64,000 bases of DNA from Burkholderia sp. Ax-1724 (GTDB taxonomy: Bacteria > Pseudomonadota > Gammaproteobacteria > Burkholderiales > Burkholderiaceae): NCBI RefSeq assembly GCF_011752995.1, contig NZ_VWWL01000006.1, positions 1 to 64,000 of the forward strand, in the 5' to 3' direction. This document shows positions 45,032-53,756 of this stretch, piece after piece. Under the pieces are notes generated by a model that saw only the letters and a list, made by a program, of their open reading frames with translations, did not search any database and had not been told where the DNA came from. A program made the translations under genes and the position numbers. Positions within the stretch are counted from its first letter, which is position 1; each line of letters starts with the position of its first letter.

Positions 45032-46324
45032 ATGTTCAGATGGATGCGGGACTTGACGCCGCGGGAGAGCAGCGCTCTTCGTGCCTGCTTTGCAGGTTGG
45101 ACCCTCGATGCGCTCGACGTGCAGATTTTCAGCTTCGTCGTGCCGACACTGATTGCCGTGTGGGGGATCAGCAAACAGCAGGTAGGCTTTCTCGGCACCG
45201 TCGCGCTGGTGACGTCGGCGATCGGCGGCTGGCTCGCGGGCGTCATGGCCGATCGCTTCGGCCGCGTGCGGGTGCTGCAGATCACAATAGGCTGGTACGC
45301 CGTTTTCACGTTCCTATGCGGCTTCGCCCAGAACTTCGAGCAGTTCTTCATCTTCCGCGCGCTTCAGGGCATCGGCTTCGGCGGCGAATGGGCCGCCGGT
45401 TCCGTGCTGATCGCCGAGGTGATTCGCGATAAATATCGCGGCCGCGCAGGCGGATTCGTGCAAAGCGGCTGGGCAGTCGGCTGGGGTATCGCCGCCATCA
45501 TTTACACCGCCCTGTTTTCGCTGGTGCCGGAAGGTCAGGCGTGGCACTGGCTGTTCTGGATCGGTATCGCGCCCGCCGCGCTGGTGTTCTTCCTGCGCCG
45601 CCATGTCGACGAACCGGAAGTCTACGCACGCAATAAAGCACTCGAAGGACAGCGAAACGAATCGCTGCTGGCGGTATTTCGACCGGAGTTCTTCTGGACC
45701 ACGATCAAGCTGTCGATCTTTACGACGGGCTGCCAGGGTGCCACCTACATCTATCAGGTGTGGCTGCCGACCTATCTGCGCACTGAACGAGGCCTTTCGG
45801 TCATCGGGACGGGGGGCTTTACCGTCGCCCTCATCGCCGGCGCGTTTGCGGGTTTCATGATCGGCGCTCACCTCGGCGATGCCATCGGCCGGCGCAAGAC
45901 GTTTTTTATCAGCACGATCGGCGCGGCCGTGACGCTGGTCGTCTATCTCGTGCTGCCCATCAGCAACGCTGTCATGCTGCCGAGCGGCTTCTTCCTCGGC
46001 ATGTTCACGTACATGGTGTTCGCGCCGCTCGGCCCCTATCTCAGCGAAATCTATCCGACCGCCATGCGCGGGTCCGGCCAGGGCTTCTGCTATAACGTGG
46101 GACGCGGCATCGGTGCGCTGTTTCCGTTGCTGATCGGCATGCTGGCATCGCAGATGCCGCTCGGAAAATCGATTGCCCTCTTCGGATTCATCGCCTACGG
46201 CTGCATGTTCCTCGCGCTTTGCGTGCTGCCGGAGACCAAGGGGCTCGGCCTGCGCGACAGCGTGCCGCCCGGCGAGCACGATCTCTCCGCCGAGTCGCGC
46301 AAGCATGTAGCGCCGCGTGCCTGA
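45032..46324 (+). CDS. MFS transporter (AAHS/sialate-type)
   Basis: 430 residues, 12 membrane segments. LDALDVQIFSFVVPTLIAVWG in TM1, the A-motif GVMADRFGRVRVLQIT and GIGFGGEWAAGSVLIAEVIRD in TM4 are typical of the AAHS/SHS carriers for carboxylates. AGGAGA lies six bases before the ATG. Controlled by the element at 44872-44921, and co-oriented with the COG3618 gene that follows at 129 bases. Confidence 0.87.
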   Translation: MFRWMRDLTPRESSALRACFAGWTLDALDVQIFSFVVPTLIAVWGISKQQVGFLGTVALVTSAIGGWLAGVMADRFGRVRVLQITIGWYAVFTFLCGFAQNFEQFFIFRALQGIGFGGEWAAGSVLIAEVIRDKYRGRAGGFVQSGWAVGWGIAAIIYTALFSLVPEGQAWHWLFWIGIAPAALVFFLRRHVDEPEVYARNKALEGQRNESLLAVFRPEFFWTTIKLSIFTTGCQGATYIYQVWLPTYLRTERGLSVIGTGGFTVALIAGAFAGFMIGAHLGDAIGRRKTFFISTIGAAVTLVVYLVLPISNAVMLPSGFFLGMFTYMVFAPLGPYLSEIYPTAMRGSGQGFCYNVGRGIGALFPLLIGMLASQMPLGKSIALFGFIAYGCMFLALCVLPETKGLGLRDSVPPGEHDLSAESRKHVAPRA

Positions 46325-46453
46325 AACGATCTTCTGCCGACGGCACATGACCTGCATGACCGTCGAGCCGACGCATCCCTCTATCGATACACCAGCCACA
46401 CCATCCGGGTCCGCCGCTGCCAGCAAAACAGCGGCAAGACTCACGAGACGCTC

Positions 46454-47332
46454 ATGACCCTCGCCTGTTTGCCCGCGTTGCCTTCTGTTCGACCACCTCG
46501 GAACCCGGCACCCCGCTTTTCGTGCGATTGCCATTTTCACGTGTTCGGCGATCCGCTCGCGTATCCGCTTAGGTATCCGTTCACGACGCCGCGCGACTAC
46601 ACGCCTCCGGCGGCCTCCCTGCACGCATGGCGAGACATGGCCGCGGTACTCGGGCTGGAACGCATGGTCATCGTGCAGCCCAGCGTGTATGGCACGGACA
46701 ACCGCTGCACGCTGGATGCCTTGCAGGCAGTGGGCGTCGAACGGGGCCGCGCGGTTGTCGTATTAGGCGACGATGTTTCCGATGAGGCGCTCGAGCGCCT
46801 GCATCGGGCCGGCGTGCGCGGGGTTCGCTTCAACCTGGTCAATGCCGGCGGCTTGACGCCCGACCGGATAAACACAATCGCACACCGGGTCGCCGCGTTC
46901 GGCTGGCATCTGCAGTTTTACGTCGACGGTCCTCAGCTCCCGGCGCTTGCGCCGCTGATCGCCGGGCTGCCGACACCGGCCGTCATCGATCACATGGGGC
47001 AGATTCGCGCCAGCTCGCCGACCTATCGACAGGAAACCGAAGCATTGCTGCGCCTGCTGTCGAACGGCAAGACTTGGGTCAAGCTGTGCGGCTACCGTGC
47101 CGCGACGACAACCTACCCCTACGACGACGTCCTTGCGCTGGCACGCGCGCTCGTGGCCGCCGCGCCCGAGCGTTGCGTCTGGGGAACCGACTGGCCGCAT
47201 CCGGGCCTGGTCGACGGCATGCCCGAGGACGCCGCGCTGCTCGATCTGCTCGACACGTGGACCCCGACGCGCGCGGTGCGCGATCGGATTCTGGTGGACA
47301 ACCCGGCCGTGCTTTACGGCTTCGCGGATTGA
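46454..47332 (+). CDS. COG3618 amidohydrolase (sugar-lactone isomerase/lactonase-like)
   Basis: 292 residues. FSCDCHFHVFGDP provides the His-x-His metal ligands, IDHMGQIR and CVWGTDWPHPGLVD the later active-site residues. The family includes D-galactarolactone isomerase and 2-pyrone-4,6-dicarboxylate lactonase. In this setting, next to an MFS carrier and two enolase-family genes, a lactone step in hexarate breakdown is the best reading. It is a paralogue of 18476-19321. The small gap to the convergent LysR gene (22 bases) contains no clear terminator. Confidence 0.85.
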   Translation: MTLACLPALPSVRPPRNPAPRFSCDCHFHVFGDPLAYPLRYPFTTPRDYTPPAASLHAWRDMAAVLGLERMVIVQPSVYGTDNRCTLDALQAVGVERGRAVVVLGDDVSDEALERLHRAGVRGVRFNLVNAGGLTPDRINTIAHRVAAFGWHLQFYVDGPQLPALAPLIAGLPTPAVIDHMGQIRASSPTYRQETEALLRLLSNGKTWVKLCGYRAATTTYPYDDVLALARALVAAAPERCVWGTDWPHPGLVDGMPEDAALLDLLDTWTPTRAVRDRILVDNPAVLYGFAD

Positions 47333-47354
47333 CGCGCGCCCCGGCGCCCTGCGC

Positions 47355-48245
47355 TCATTTCTGTTTCCGTGCCTTTGGCGGCTCGCTGCAGGCAATCTGA
47401 ACGAACGCTTCCACGAGCGGCGAGCGCACCGACGTGCGCAGCCATACCATTCCCACGCGACGTACGGGAGACGGTTCCGGCAACTTCCAACGCCGCAGTT
47501 GCGGGTCGGCCGGGCCGATAATGGGCCAGTCCGGCAGCACGGAAACGCCAAAGCCCTCTGCCACCAGCCGGGCAATGTGCTCGATACCGTCGAGTTCGAA
47601 CTGCACCTTGGGACGCACGCCGTGTTTGCGTAGATATTCATCGGCCATTTTTCCGGCCACGACTCTGCGGTCATAACGGATGAACGGCTCGTGAGCCGCG
47701 GTCGCCAGCGCATCCTTCACCTGCAAACGCGCCTGGGTCAGGAGTATCAGCGGCTCTTCGCGCAACAGCCGCCATGCGCAAGTCTTCGGCAACTCGAATG
47801 CGGGGTGCACGACGATCGCCGCGTCGAGCTCCCCCGACATAACCCGGTCCAGCAGCACGGCCGAGGTGCCGGGCTCGATATAGATCGGGATCTGTGGATG
47901 CGCCTGCATCCAGCGCCGCAGAAACGGCGGCAACAATCCCATCAGCGCCGAAGGTGTCGCGCCGAGGCGCAGCGGCCCCGCCGGCAGGCCCGTATCGGAG
48001 GCGGCGGAGCGCAGGTCGCGCACGTCCCGCAGCAGATCGCGCGAGCGCTCGAGAATGCGGGCGCCGACCACCGTGGGTTTGACCGTCCGCCCCGCGCGCG
48101 TCAGCAACTTCGCACCGATATCGTCTTCCAGCGCGTGGATCTGCTGGGCCACCGTGGTCGTGGCGACGTCGAGACGGCGCGCCGCTTCGGCGATAGAACC
48201 GGATTCGACGACCGCGACGAAACTCTGAAGAAAGCGGGTATCCAT
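47355..48245 (-). CDS. LysR-family regulator, paralogue A
   Basis: 296 residues. The N-terminal winged helix MDTRFLQSFVAVVESGSIAE followed by AARRLDVATTTVAQQIHALE, and the effector domain from ~90 (GPLRLGATPSALMGLLPPFL, IYIEPGTSAVLLDRVMSGEL). It is clearly paralogous to the LysR at 49659 (shared EPLILLT, RYDR.VV, GFGVSVLPDW blocks). ATG 48245 begins the conserved domain; the longer frame runs into the 41-bp element. It diverges from the enolase-family gene and probably controls it and the MFS unit. Confidence 0.9.
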   Translation of the reverse strand: MDTRFLQSFVAVVESGSIAEAARRLDVATTTVAQQIHALEDDIGAKLLTRAGRTVKPTVVGARILERSRDLLRDVRDLRSAASDTGLPAGPLRLGATPSALMGLLPPFLRRWMQAHPQIPIYIEPGTSAVLLDRVMSGELDAAIVVHPAFELPKTCAWRLLREEPLILLTQARLQVKDALATAAHEPFIRYDRRVVAGKMADEYLRKHGVRPKVQFELDGIEHIARLVAEGFGVSVLPDWPIIGPADPQLRRWKLPEPSPVRRVGMVWLRTSVRSPLVEAFVQIACSEPPKARKQK

Positions 48246-48264
48246 AAAAACGTATTTTACAGCT

Positions 48265-48314
48265 TCTGAAGAGGCTGGAATCCACTTTTTCAGATGTCCG
48301 ATTGAGCGCACAGT
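48265..48314. promoter_or_regulatory. Shared regulatory element, copy 2 (LysR/enolase gap)
   Basis: 48274-48314 matches 44881-44921 at 37 of 41 positions. TCTGAAGAGGCTGGAA (48265-48280) overlaps its left end and resembles similar motifs near five other starts in this island. The position between a LysR gene and its divergent target is classic for LysR control. Confidence 0.68.
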
Positions 48315-48356
48315 ATCTCCATTGCCCGATCAATCCGTATCTGAAGGAGACATGCC

Positions 48357-49481
48357 GTGCCCATCATCCAATCCATCGAAGTCTGCGCAGCCCGTGTCCC
48401 GCTCGACAAGGTGACGTCGTTTTCCAATCGCACGGTGACCGACCGGCACTACGGCCTCGTCAAGGTCCGCACCGTGGACGGCATCGAAGGGGTCGGCTTC
48501 TGCTACGTGGGCAGCGCCGCCGGCGAAATCTTCCGGGTGGCCGTGGAGCAGTTGCTCGCGCCCGTCGTGATCGGCCGCGACTCGCTGGCCGTCGAGGGTC
48601 TGTGGAAAGACATGTATCAGGAGTCCCTGCTTCAGGGACGCATGGGCACCGTGATGCGCGCGCTGAGCGCCATCGACATCGCGCTGTGGGACATCAACGC
48701 GAAAAGCGCCGGCCTGCCGCTGCACAAATACCTCGGCGCCGTGGAAACGGAAACCGTGGCGGCTTATGCGAGCGGCGGCTACTACGTCGAGGGCAAGACG
48801 GCGGAAATGGTCGGCGAGGAAATGGCCGGCTACGTGGCGCGAGGCTTCAAGGCCGTCAAGATGAAAACGGGCCGCTGGTCGCCGAGCGGCGAGGAGTCCC
48901 GCGTGAAGGCCGCGCGCGAGGCGATCGGCCCCGATGTGGAACTGATGCTCGACTGCAACAACGGCTGGATCGATACGGTGCAGGCCATGCAGTATTTGAG
49001 CCGCATCGAGCAGTACCAGCCCTACTTCATCGAAGAGCCGTTCAGCCCCGACGACATCGAGAGCCACGCGCGCCTCGCGAAGCTCACGCGCATCCCGGTC
49101 GCCACCGCCGAGATCGGCTACGGCCGCTGGTATCACAAGCAGCTACTCGATATGGGCGGCGCGGCGATCCTGCAAACCGATGCAGCGGTCTGCGGGGGCA
49201 TCACCGAGTGGAAGCGGATTGCCGCGATGTCGGCCGGTTATGGCGTGCAGGTGTGCCCGCACTGGTTCCACGACGTGCATGCCCCGCTCGTCGCCGCCAC
49301 GCCCAACGCGCGCTACGTCGAGTTCTTCTGGGACGACCAGGTACTGAATTTCCGCCGGCTTATCGATCGGCAGCTCGAACATAAGGAAGGCCGCGTGGTG
49401 CTGCACCAGACCCCGGGGCTCGGCTTCGGCTTCGATGAAAAGGAAGTGGCGAAGTACGGCCGGTGGAGCACCGTGTCCTGA
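48357..49481 (+). CDS. Enolase-superfamily protein (mandelate racemase/muconate lactonizing type)
   Basis: 374 residues. GTG start at 48357 with AGGAG seven bases upstream; the nearby ATG is out of frame. Active-site features: KAVKMKTGR (Lys-x-Lys), LMLDCNNGW (Asp, Asn), YFIEEPF (Glu), ATAEIGY (Glu) and CPHWFHDVH (His), as in acid-sugar dehydratases or galactarolactone cycloisomerases. It is distinct from the LacI-controlled enolase at 43397, so two different aldarates or lactones may be handled. Flanked by two LysR paralogues. Confidence 0.87.
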   Translation: MPIIQSIEVCAARVPLDKVTSFSNRTVTDRHYGLVKVRTVDGIEGVGFCYVGSAAGEIFRVAVEQLLAPVVIGRDSLAVEGLWKDMYQESLLQGRMGTVMRALSAIDIALWDINAKSAGLPLHKYLGAVETETVAAYASGGYYVEGKTAEMVGEEMAGYVARGFKAVKMKTGRWSPSGEESRVKAAREAIGPDVELMLDCNNGWIDTVQAMQYLSRIEQYQPYFIEEPFSPDDIESHARLAKLTRIPVATAEIGYGRWYHKQLLDMGGAAILQTDAAVCGGITEWKRIAAMSAGYGVQVCPHWFHDVHAPLVAATPNARYVEFFWDDQVLNFRRLIDRQLEHKEGRVVLHQTPGLGFGFDEKEVAKYGRWSTVS

Positions 49482-49625
49482 AGCCGTGTGCCCGAAATCG
49501 TGACGCCGCGAGGCAACGCGATTCCGGGCACGTGCCGGCGACACGCCTGGCGCAACTGCCGATGTCGTGACGGCGCGAAGTCACGCTTGAAGTCCTGAAG
49601 ACATCCGCACCGCCGAGGAAGTATT

Positions 49626-49641
49626 CTTTAGCCTCTTCGAA
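49626..49641 (-). promoter_or_regulatory. LysR-type operator candidate before LysR paralogue B
   Basis: TTCGAAGAGGCTAAAG on the minus strand, 18 bases before the LysR start. It matches TTTGAAGAAGGCAAAG at 57799-57814, which lies at the same distance before the LysR remnant, and belongs to the six-site motif set. Overlap with the gene's own promoter suggests autoregulation. Confidence 0.45.
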
Positions 49642-49658
49642 CCCGGATACTTCTATCG

Positions 49659-50534
49659 ATGGATTCCCGCTACCTGCAAAGCTTCGTGTTCGTCGTGGAA
49701 CTCGGCTCGATTGCAGAGGCCGCGCGCCGGCTCGATCTGACACCGGCCGCGGTCGCCCAGCGGGTGAAGATGCTCGAAACCGAACTGGGCGCGACGCTCG
49801 TGCGCCGCTCGGGCCGCACCGTCGGCGCGACGGAAGCCGGCGAGCGCATTCTGGCGCGGGCGCGCTCGGTGCTGCACGACATCCGCGATCTGCGCTCGGA
49901 CATCGAGGACGCCGACGAACCCGGCGGCCAACTGCGTCTGGGCGGCATGGCGACGATGATGGCGAGTCTCATCCCCGATGCGCTCGCGCTGCTGCTGAAC
50001 CGTTATGCGCGCCTGGACTTCTATCTGGAGCCGGGCACCTCGCTCGATCTCTATCGCAAGGTCACGAGCGGCGATCTCGATGCCGCCGTGATCGCGCAAC
50101 CGCTTTTCAATCTGCCGAAAAGCTGCGACTGGCACACGTTCAGAAGCGAGCCGCTGATCCTGCTCACGCCCGCTTCGATGCACGTCGCCGATGTGCACAC
50201 GACCCTGCAAACCGAACCGTTCCTGCGCTACGACCGCAATGTGGTCGGCGGACAACTCGCCGACACCTATCTGCGCCAGCACGGCATCAGGCCGTCGCAG
50301 CGGTGCGAACTCGACGGGCTAGGCGCGATCGCCACGCTCGTCGACCGGGGGCTCGGCGTATCGCTCGTGCCGGACTGGTCATCGCGCGAACTCGCCGGGC
50401 TGTCGCTGAAGAAATGGGCGTTGCCCCATGCCTCGCCGAGACGTCTCGTGGGGCTGCTATGGGGGCGCTCGTCGGCGCGGCTGCGCCTCGTTCAGGCGTT
50501 TCTCGCCGCGGCGGAATCGGTGAGCGGCAGTTGA
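49659..50534 (+). CDS. LysR-family regulator, paralogue B
   Basis: 291 residues. Winged helix MDSRYLQSFVFVVELGSIAE then AARRLDLTPAAVAQRVKMLE; effector domain from ~90 (GQLRLGGMATMMASLIPDAL, FYLEPGTSLDLYRKVTSGDL, GLGVSLVPDW). Paralogue of the LysR at 47355-48245. It precedes the rightward dehydratase/aldolase/MFS/dehydrogenase unit and is the likely activator of those genes through the TTTGAA motifs at 50630 and 52625. Confidence 0.9.
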   Translation: MDSRYLQSFVFVVELGSIAEAARRLDLTPAAVAQRVKMLETELGATLVRRSGRTVGATEAGERILARARSVLHDIRDLRSDIEDADEPGGQLRLGGMATMMASLIPDALALLLNRYARLDFYLEPGTSLDLYRKVTSGDLDAAVIAQPLFNLPKSCDWHTFRSEPLILLTPASMHVADVHTTLQTEPFLRYDRNVVGGQLADTYLRQHGIRPSQRCELDGLGAIATLVDRGLGVSLVPDWSSRELAGLSLKKWALPHASPRRLVGLLWGRSSARLRLVQAFLAAAESVSGS

Positions 50535-50629
50535 TCGCGAGCCGGTCACGGTGGGTCGACAACGCGTTGCAGGCAAATCATTATGGGCCGATCATGGTCA
50601 GCAACGTCGGGACCTCAGAATCTTTATCG

Positions 50630-50645
50630 TTTGAAGCAAGCGTCA
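50630..50645 (+). promoter_or_regulatory. TTTGAA-type motif before the IlvD-family gene
   Basis: TTTGAAGCAAGCGTCA lies 77 bases before the dehydratase start. It closely matches TTTGAAACAAGCGCAC, 71 bases before the aldolase gene (52625-52640); the first 13 bases differ at a single position. Similar distance to the start at both genes supports a common binding site. Confidence 0.5.
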
Positions 50646-50721
50646 GTTCGACCTCGCCCTGCCCGGCACTGGCGATAATCACCGGTATCCCCTCATCCTT
50701 TCACGAGACGGTAGCGCAATC

Positions 50722-52479
50722 ATGACCGACACATTCAAGAAGCAGCCCGACGACGCGCCCGCGCAACCCGGCGGCCTGCGCAAATCGCTCACGAGCTACG
50801 GCGACAACGGCTTTTCGCTGTTTCTGCGCAAGGCGTTCATCAAGGGCGCGGGCTATACCGACAGCGCGCTCGACCGGCCCGTGATCGGCATCGTCAATAC
50901 GGGCAGCGCCTACAACCCGTGTCACGGCAACGCGCCGCAACTGATCGAGGCCGTCAGGCGCGGCGTGATGCTCGCGGGCGGACTGCCGATGGACTTCCCG
51001 ACCATCTCCATCGCCGAGTCGTTCTCGCAGCCGACCAGCATGTACTTGCGCAATCTGATGTCGATGGACACCGAGGAGATGATCCGCGCGCAACCGATGG
51101 ACGCCGTCGTGCTGATCGGCGGCTGCGACAAGACCGTGCCCGCGCAGCTGATGGGCGCGGCATCGGCGGGCATTCCGGCAATTCAGCTCGTCACCGGCGC
51201 GATGCTGACGGGTGCGCATCGCGGCGAGCGCGTCGGCGCCTGCACCGACTGCCGCCGCTACTGGGGCCGCTTTCGCGCGGAAGAGATCGACGAGGCGGAA
51301 ATCGCCGCGGTCAACAATCAGCTCGTCGCGAGCGTCGGCACCTGCTCCGTGATGGGCACCGCGAGCACGATGGCCTGCGTGGCGGAAGCGCTCGGCATGA
51401 CGGTGCCGGGCGGCGCAGCGCCGCCCGCGGTGACGTCGGACCGGATGCGCATCGCGGAGATGACGGGCACGCAGGCCGTACAGATGGTACGCGATGGCCT
51501 TTCGATCGAGAAGATTCTCACCGCCGACGCATTCGAGAACGCGCTGCGCGTGCTGCTCGCAATCGGCGGCTCGACCAACGGCATCGTCCATCTGACGGCG
51601 ATCGCCGGACGCATGGGCTACGACGTCGATCTGAAAGCGCTCGACCGGATGGGCCGCGAGACGCCGGTTCTGGTCGACCTGAAACCGTCCGGCTCGCATT
51701 ACATGGAAGACTTCCACAAGGCCGGCGGCATGGCGACGCTGTTGCGCGAACTCAGGCCGCTGCTGAACCTGAACGCGCTGACGGTCACGGGCCGCACGCT
51801 CGGCGAGGAAATCGACGCCGCGGGGCCGGCCTTCGAGCAGGACGTCGTGCGTCCGTTCGACCGGCCGATCTATCCGCAAGGCGGCATCGCGGTGCTGGAA
51901 GGCAATCTCGCGCCGGGCGGCGCGATCATCAAGCAGTCGGCCGCCGATGCCGGCCTCATGGAACACGAAGGCCGCGCGGTCGTGTTCGAGAATGGCGCCG
52001 ACCTCGCCGCGCGCATCGATTCCGACGATCTCGACGTATGCGCCGACGACATTCTCGTGCTCAAGAACATCGGCCCGAAGGGCGCGCCGGGCATGCCGGA
52101 AGCAGGCTATATTCCGATTCCTCGCAAGCTCGCGACCGCGGGCGTGAAGGACATGGTGCGGATTTCCGACGGCCGTATGAGCGGCACGGCGTTCGGCACC
52201 ATCGTGCTGCACGTGACGCCCGAGTCCGCCGTGGGCGGCCCGCTGGCTCATGTCCGCACCGGCGATCGCATCCGCCTCAGCGTGTCGCGGCGCGAGATCA
52301 GCCTGCTTATCAGCGACGAGGAACTGGCGGCGCGCGCCGCGAATCATCCCGTGTCGATACCGACCGCGGAGCGCGGCTACCGCAAGCTCTTCTTCGACAC
52401 GGTGACGCAGGCCGACAAGGGCGTCGATTTCGATTTTCTGCGCGCGACCGAAACGCGTGGCGTGACGCCGCGAAGCTAG
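50722..52479 (+). CDS. IlvD/EDD-family dehydratase (aldonate dehydratase-like)
   Basis: 585 residues. Iron-sulfur/metal cysteines Cys67 (AYNPCHGNA), Cys135 (LIGGCDKTVP) and Cys208 (SVGTCSVMGTA) match the arabonate/xylonate dehydratase branch, which uses a [2Fe-2S] cluster and Mg2+. The C-terminal half carries KNIGPKGAPGMPEAG and ISDGRMSGTAFGTIVLH. It would convert a pentonate or hexonate to the 2-keto-3-deoxy acid, the substrate of the DapA-family aldolase that follows. No strong ribosome site before the ATG. A clear terminator lies after it. Confidence 0.92.
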   Translation: MTDTFKKQPDDAPAQPGGLRKSLTSYGDNGFSLFLRKAFIKGAGYTDSALDRPVIGIVNTGSAYNPCHGNAPQLIEAVRRGVMLAGGLPMDFPTISIAESFSQPTSMYLRNLMSMDTEEMIRAQPMDAVVLIGGCDKTVPAQLMGAASAGIPAIQLVTGAMLTGAHRGERVGACTDCRRYWGRFRAEEIDEAEIAAVNNQLVASVGTCSVMGTASTMACVAEALGMTVPGGAAPPAVTSDRMRIAEMTGTQAVQMVRDGLSIEKILTADAFENALRVLLAIGGSTNGIVHLTAIAGRMGYDVDLKALDRMGRETPVLVDLKPSGSHYMEDFHKAGGMATLLRELRPLLNLNALTVTGRTLGEEIDAAGPAFEQDVVRPFDRPIYPQGGIAVLEGNLAPGGAIIKQSAADAGLMEHEGRAVVFENGADLAARIDSDDLDVCADDILVLKNIGPKGAPGMPEAGYIPIPRKLATAGVKDMVRISDGRMSGTAFGTIVLHVTPESAVGGPLAHVRTGDRIRLSVSRREISLLISDEELAARAANHPVSIPTAERGYRKLFFDTVTQADKGVDFDFLRATETRGVTPRS

Positions 52480-52504
52480 GGCACACGGGTCGTTCCCATT
52501 CGCA

Positions 52505-52528
52505 GGCCGCCTTGCGCGGCCTTTTTTT
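52505..52528 (+). terminator. Rho-independent terminator after the dehydratase
   Basis: GGCCGC and GCGGCC form a six-bp GC stem with a five-base loop, followed by seven Ts (52522-52528), 26 bases after the stop codon. The aldolase downstream therefore needs its own promoter, consistent with its own TTTGAA motif. Confidence 0.85.
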
Positions 52529-52624
52529 CGTTGATGCTTCGGCATGCCATGCATTCCGGATCAAGCACCCCGCCCTATTCCGGCCGCGGTCCGAAGCGTC
52601 CGCGAAACATCAAAATTTCTTTTG

Positions 52625-52640
52625 TTTGAAACAAGCGCAC
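52625..52640 (+). promoter_or_regulatory. TTTGAA-type motif before the aldolase gene
   Basis: TTTGAAACAAGCGCAC, near-copy of the motif at 50630-50645, 71 bases before the DapA-family start and downstream of the terminator. Probably the regulator site of the aldolase/MFS/dehydrogenase operon. Confidence 0.5.
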
Positions 52641-52710
52641 CCGTGTACTTCGAGCATCGACCCACGGCGATACTGGTCCGATCTCATCGCCACTCACGGA
52701 GACGCTTTTC

Positions 52711-53661
52711 ATGACCTCGTCCAGCCACTTTCAACACGTGCTTTCACCGGTCGTCACACCGTTCGACGAAAGCGGCGCGCCAAGCGCGGAACGCTTCATA
52801 CGCCATTGCCGCGCACTGCTGAGCCATGACGTGGACCTCGCGGTGTTCGGCACCAACTCCGAAGCCAACTCGCTATCGGTCGGAGAAAAACGCGGCCTGC
52901 TCGACGCGCTGCTCGCAGCAGGCTTGCCCGCCACGCGCATGATGCCGGGGACCGGCGCCTGCGCGCTGCCCGATACGATCGAATTCACGCGGCATGCCGT
53001 GGCGAGCGGCTGCGCGGGCGTGCTGATGCTGCCGCCGTTCTACTACAAGAACGTCAGCGACGAGGGTCTGTTCCGTGCGTACTCGCGTGTTATCGATGCC
53101 GTCGGCGATACGCGTCTGAAGGTCTACCTCTATCACATCCCACCGGTTGCGCAGGTCGGCCTCAGTCTTTCGCTCGTCGAGCGGCTGCTGAAAGCGTATC
53201 CGGGGACGATCGCCGGCATCAAGGACAGTTCGGGCGACTGGAGCAACACGTCGGCGCTGATCGCCGAATTCGCGGCCGCCGGCTTCGAAGTATTCGCGGG
53301 CAGCGAGACGTTCCTGCTGCGCACGCTCGAAGCAGGCGGCGCCGGCTGCATTACCGCGACCGGCAACGTGAATGCGGCCGCCATCGCGCAACTGGCTCGC
53401 GACTGGCGCGCGGTCGACGCCCCCGCGCAACAGCGCCGCCTCGACGAAACCCGCGCCGTGTTCCAGCGCTTCCCGATGATTGCCGCGATGAAGGCGGCCA
53501 TCGCGTGGCAATCGGGCGACGCAGGCTGGGCGGCGCTGCGCGCGCCGCTGGTCGAACTCGATGCCACGCAGCGCGCACGACTCGAAAGCGCCTTGACGGC
53601 CCTCGGCTTTCGCCTGCCGCACGCGGAGCAACTTGCGTTGCACGCCGGCGCATTGCACTGA
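52711..53661 (+). CDS. DapA-family aldolase (2-keto-3-deoxy acid type)
   Basis: 316 residues. The Schiff-base lysine is Lys171 in TIAGIKDSSGDW, Tyr141 in YLYHIPP is the proton shuttle, and the GTNSEANSLS loop at 48-57 resembles the GTTGE loop but altered, as in keto-deoxy-sugar aldolases rather than dihydrodipicolinate synthases. It probably splits the product of the upstream dehydratase to pyruvate plus an aldehyde. GGAGA precedes the ATG by nine bases. Confidence 0.87.
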   Translation: MTSSSHFQHVLSPVVTPFDESGAPSAERFIRHCRALLSHDVDLAVFGTNSEANSLSVGEKRGLLDALLAAGLPATRMMPGTGACALPDTIEFTRHAVASGCAGVLMLPPFYYKNVSDEGLFRAYSRVIDAVGDTRLKVYLYHIPPVAQVGLSLSLVERLLKAYPGTIAGIKDSSGDWSNTSALIAEFAAAGFEVFAGSETFLLRTLEAGGAGCITATGNVNAAAIAQLARDWRAVDAPAQQRRLDETRAVFQRFPMIAAMKAAIAWQSGDAGWAALRAPLVELDATQRARLESALTALGFRLPHAEQLALHAGALH

Positions 53662-53756
53662 GCCGGCCGAACGCACTGCGTGCACCGACACTGCAAACAG
53701 GCGGGCGCGCGAGCACACAAAACCGACAGCACGCCCCGCATCATCAGGAGACAACC

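Noticed and set aside
50701..52554. 617-codon antisense frame across the IlvD-family gene
   Set aside because: No recognisable domain, low-complexity Arg/His content; the + strand dehydratase with its three cysteines is unambiguous.
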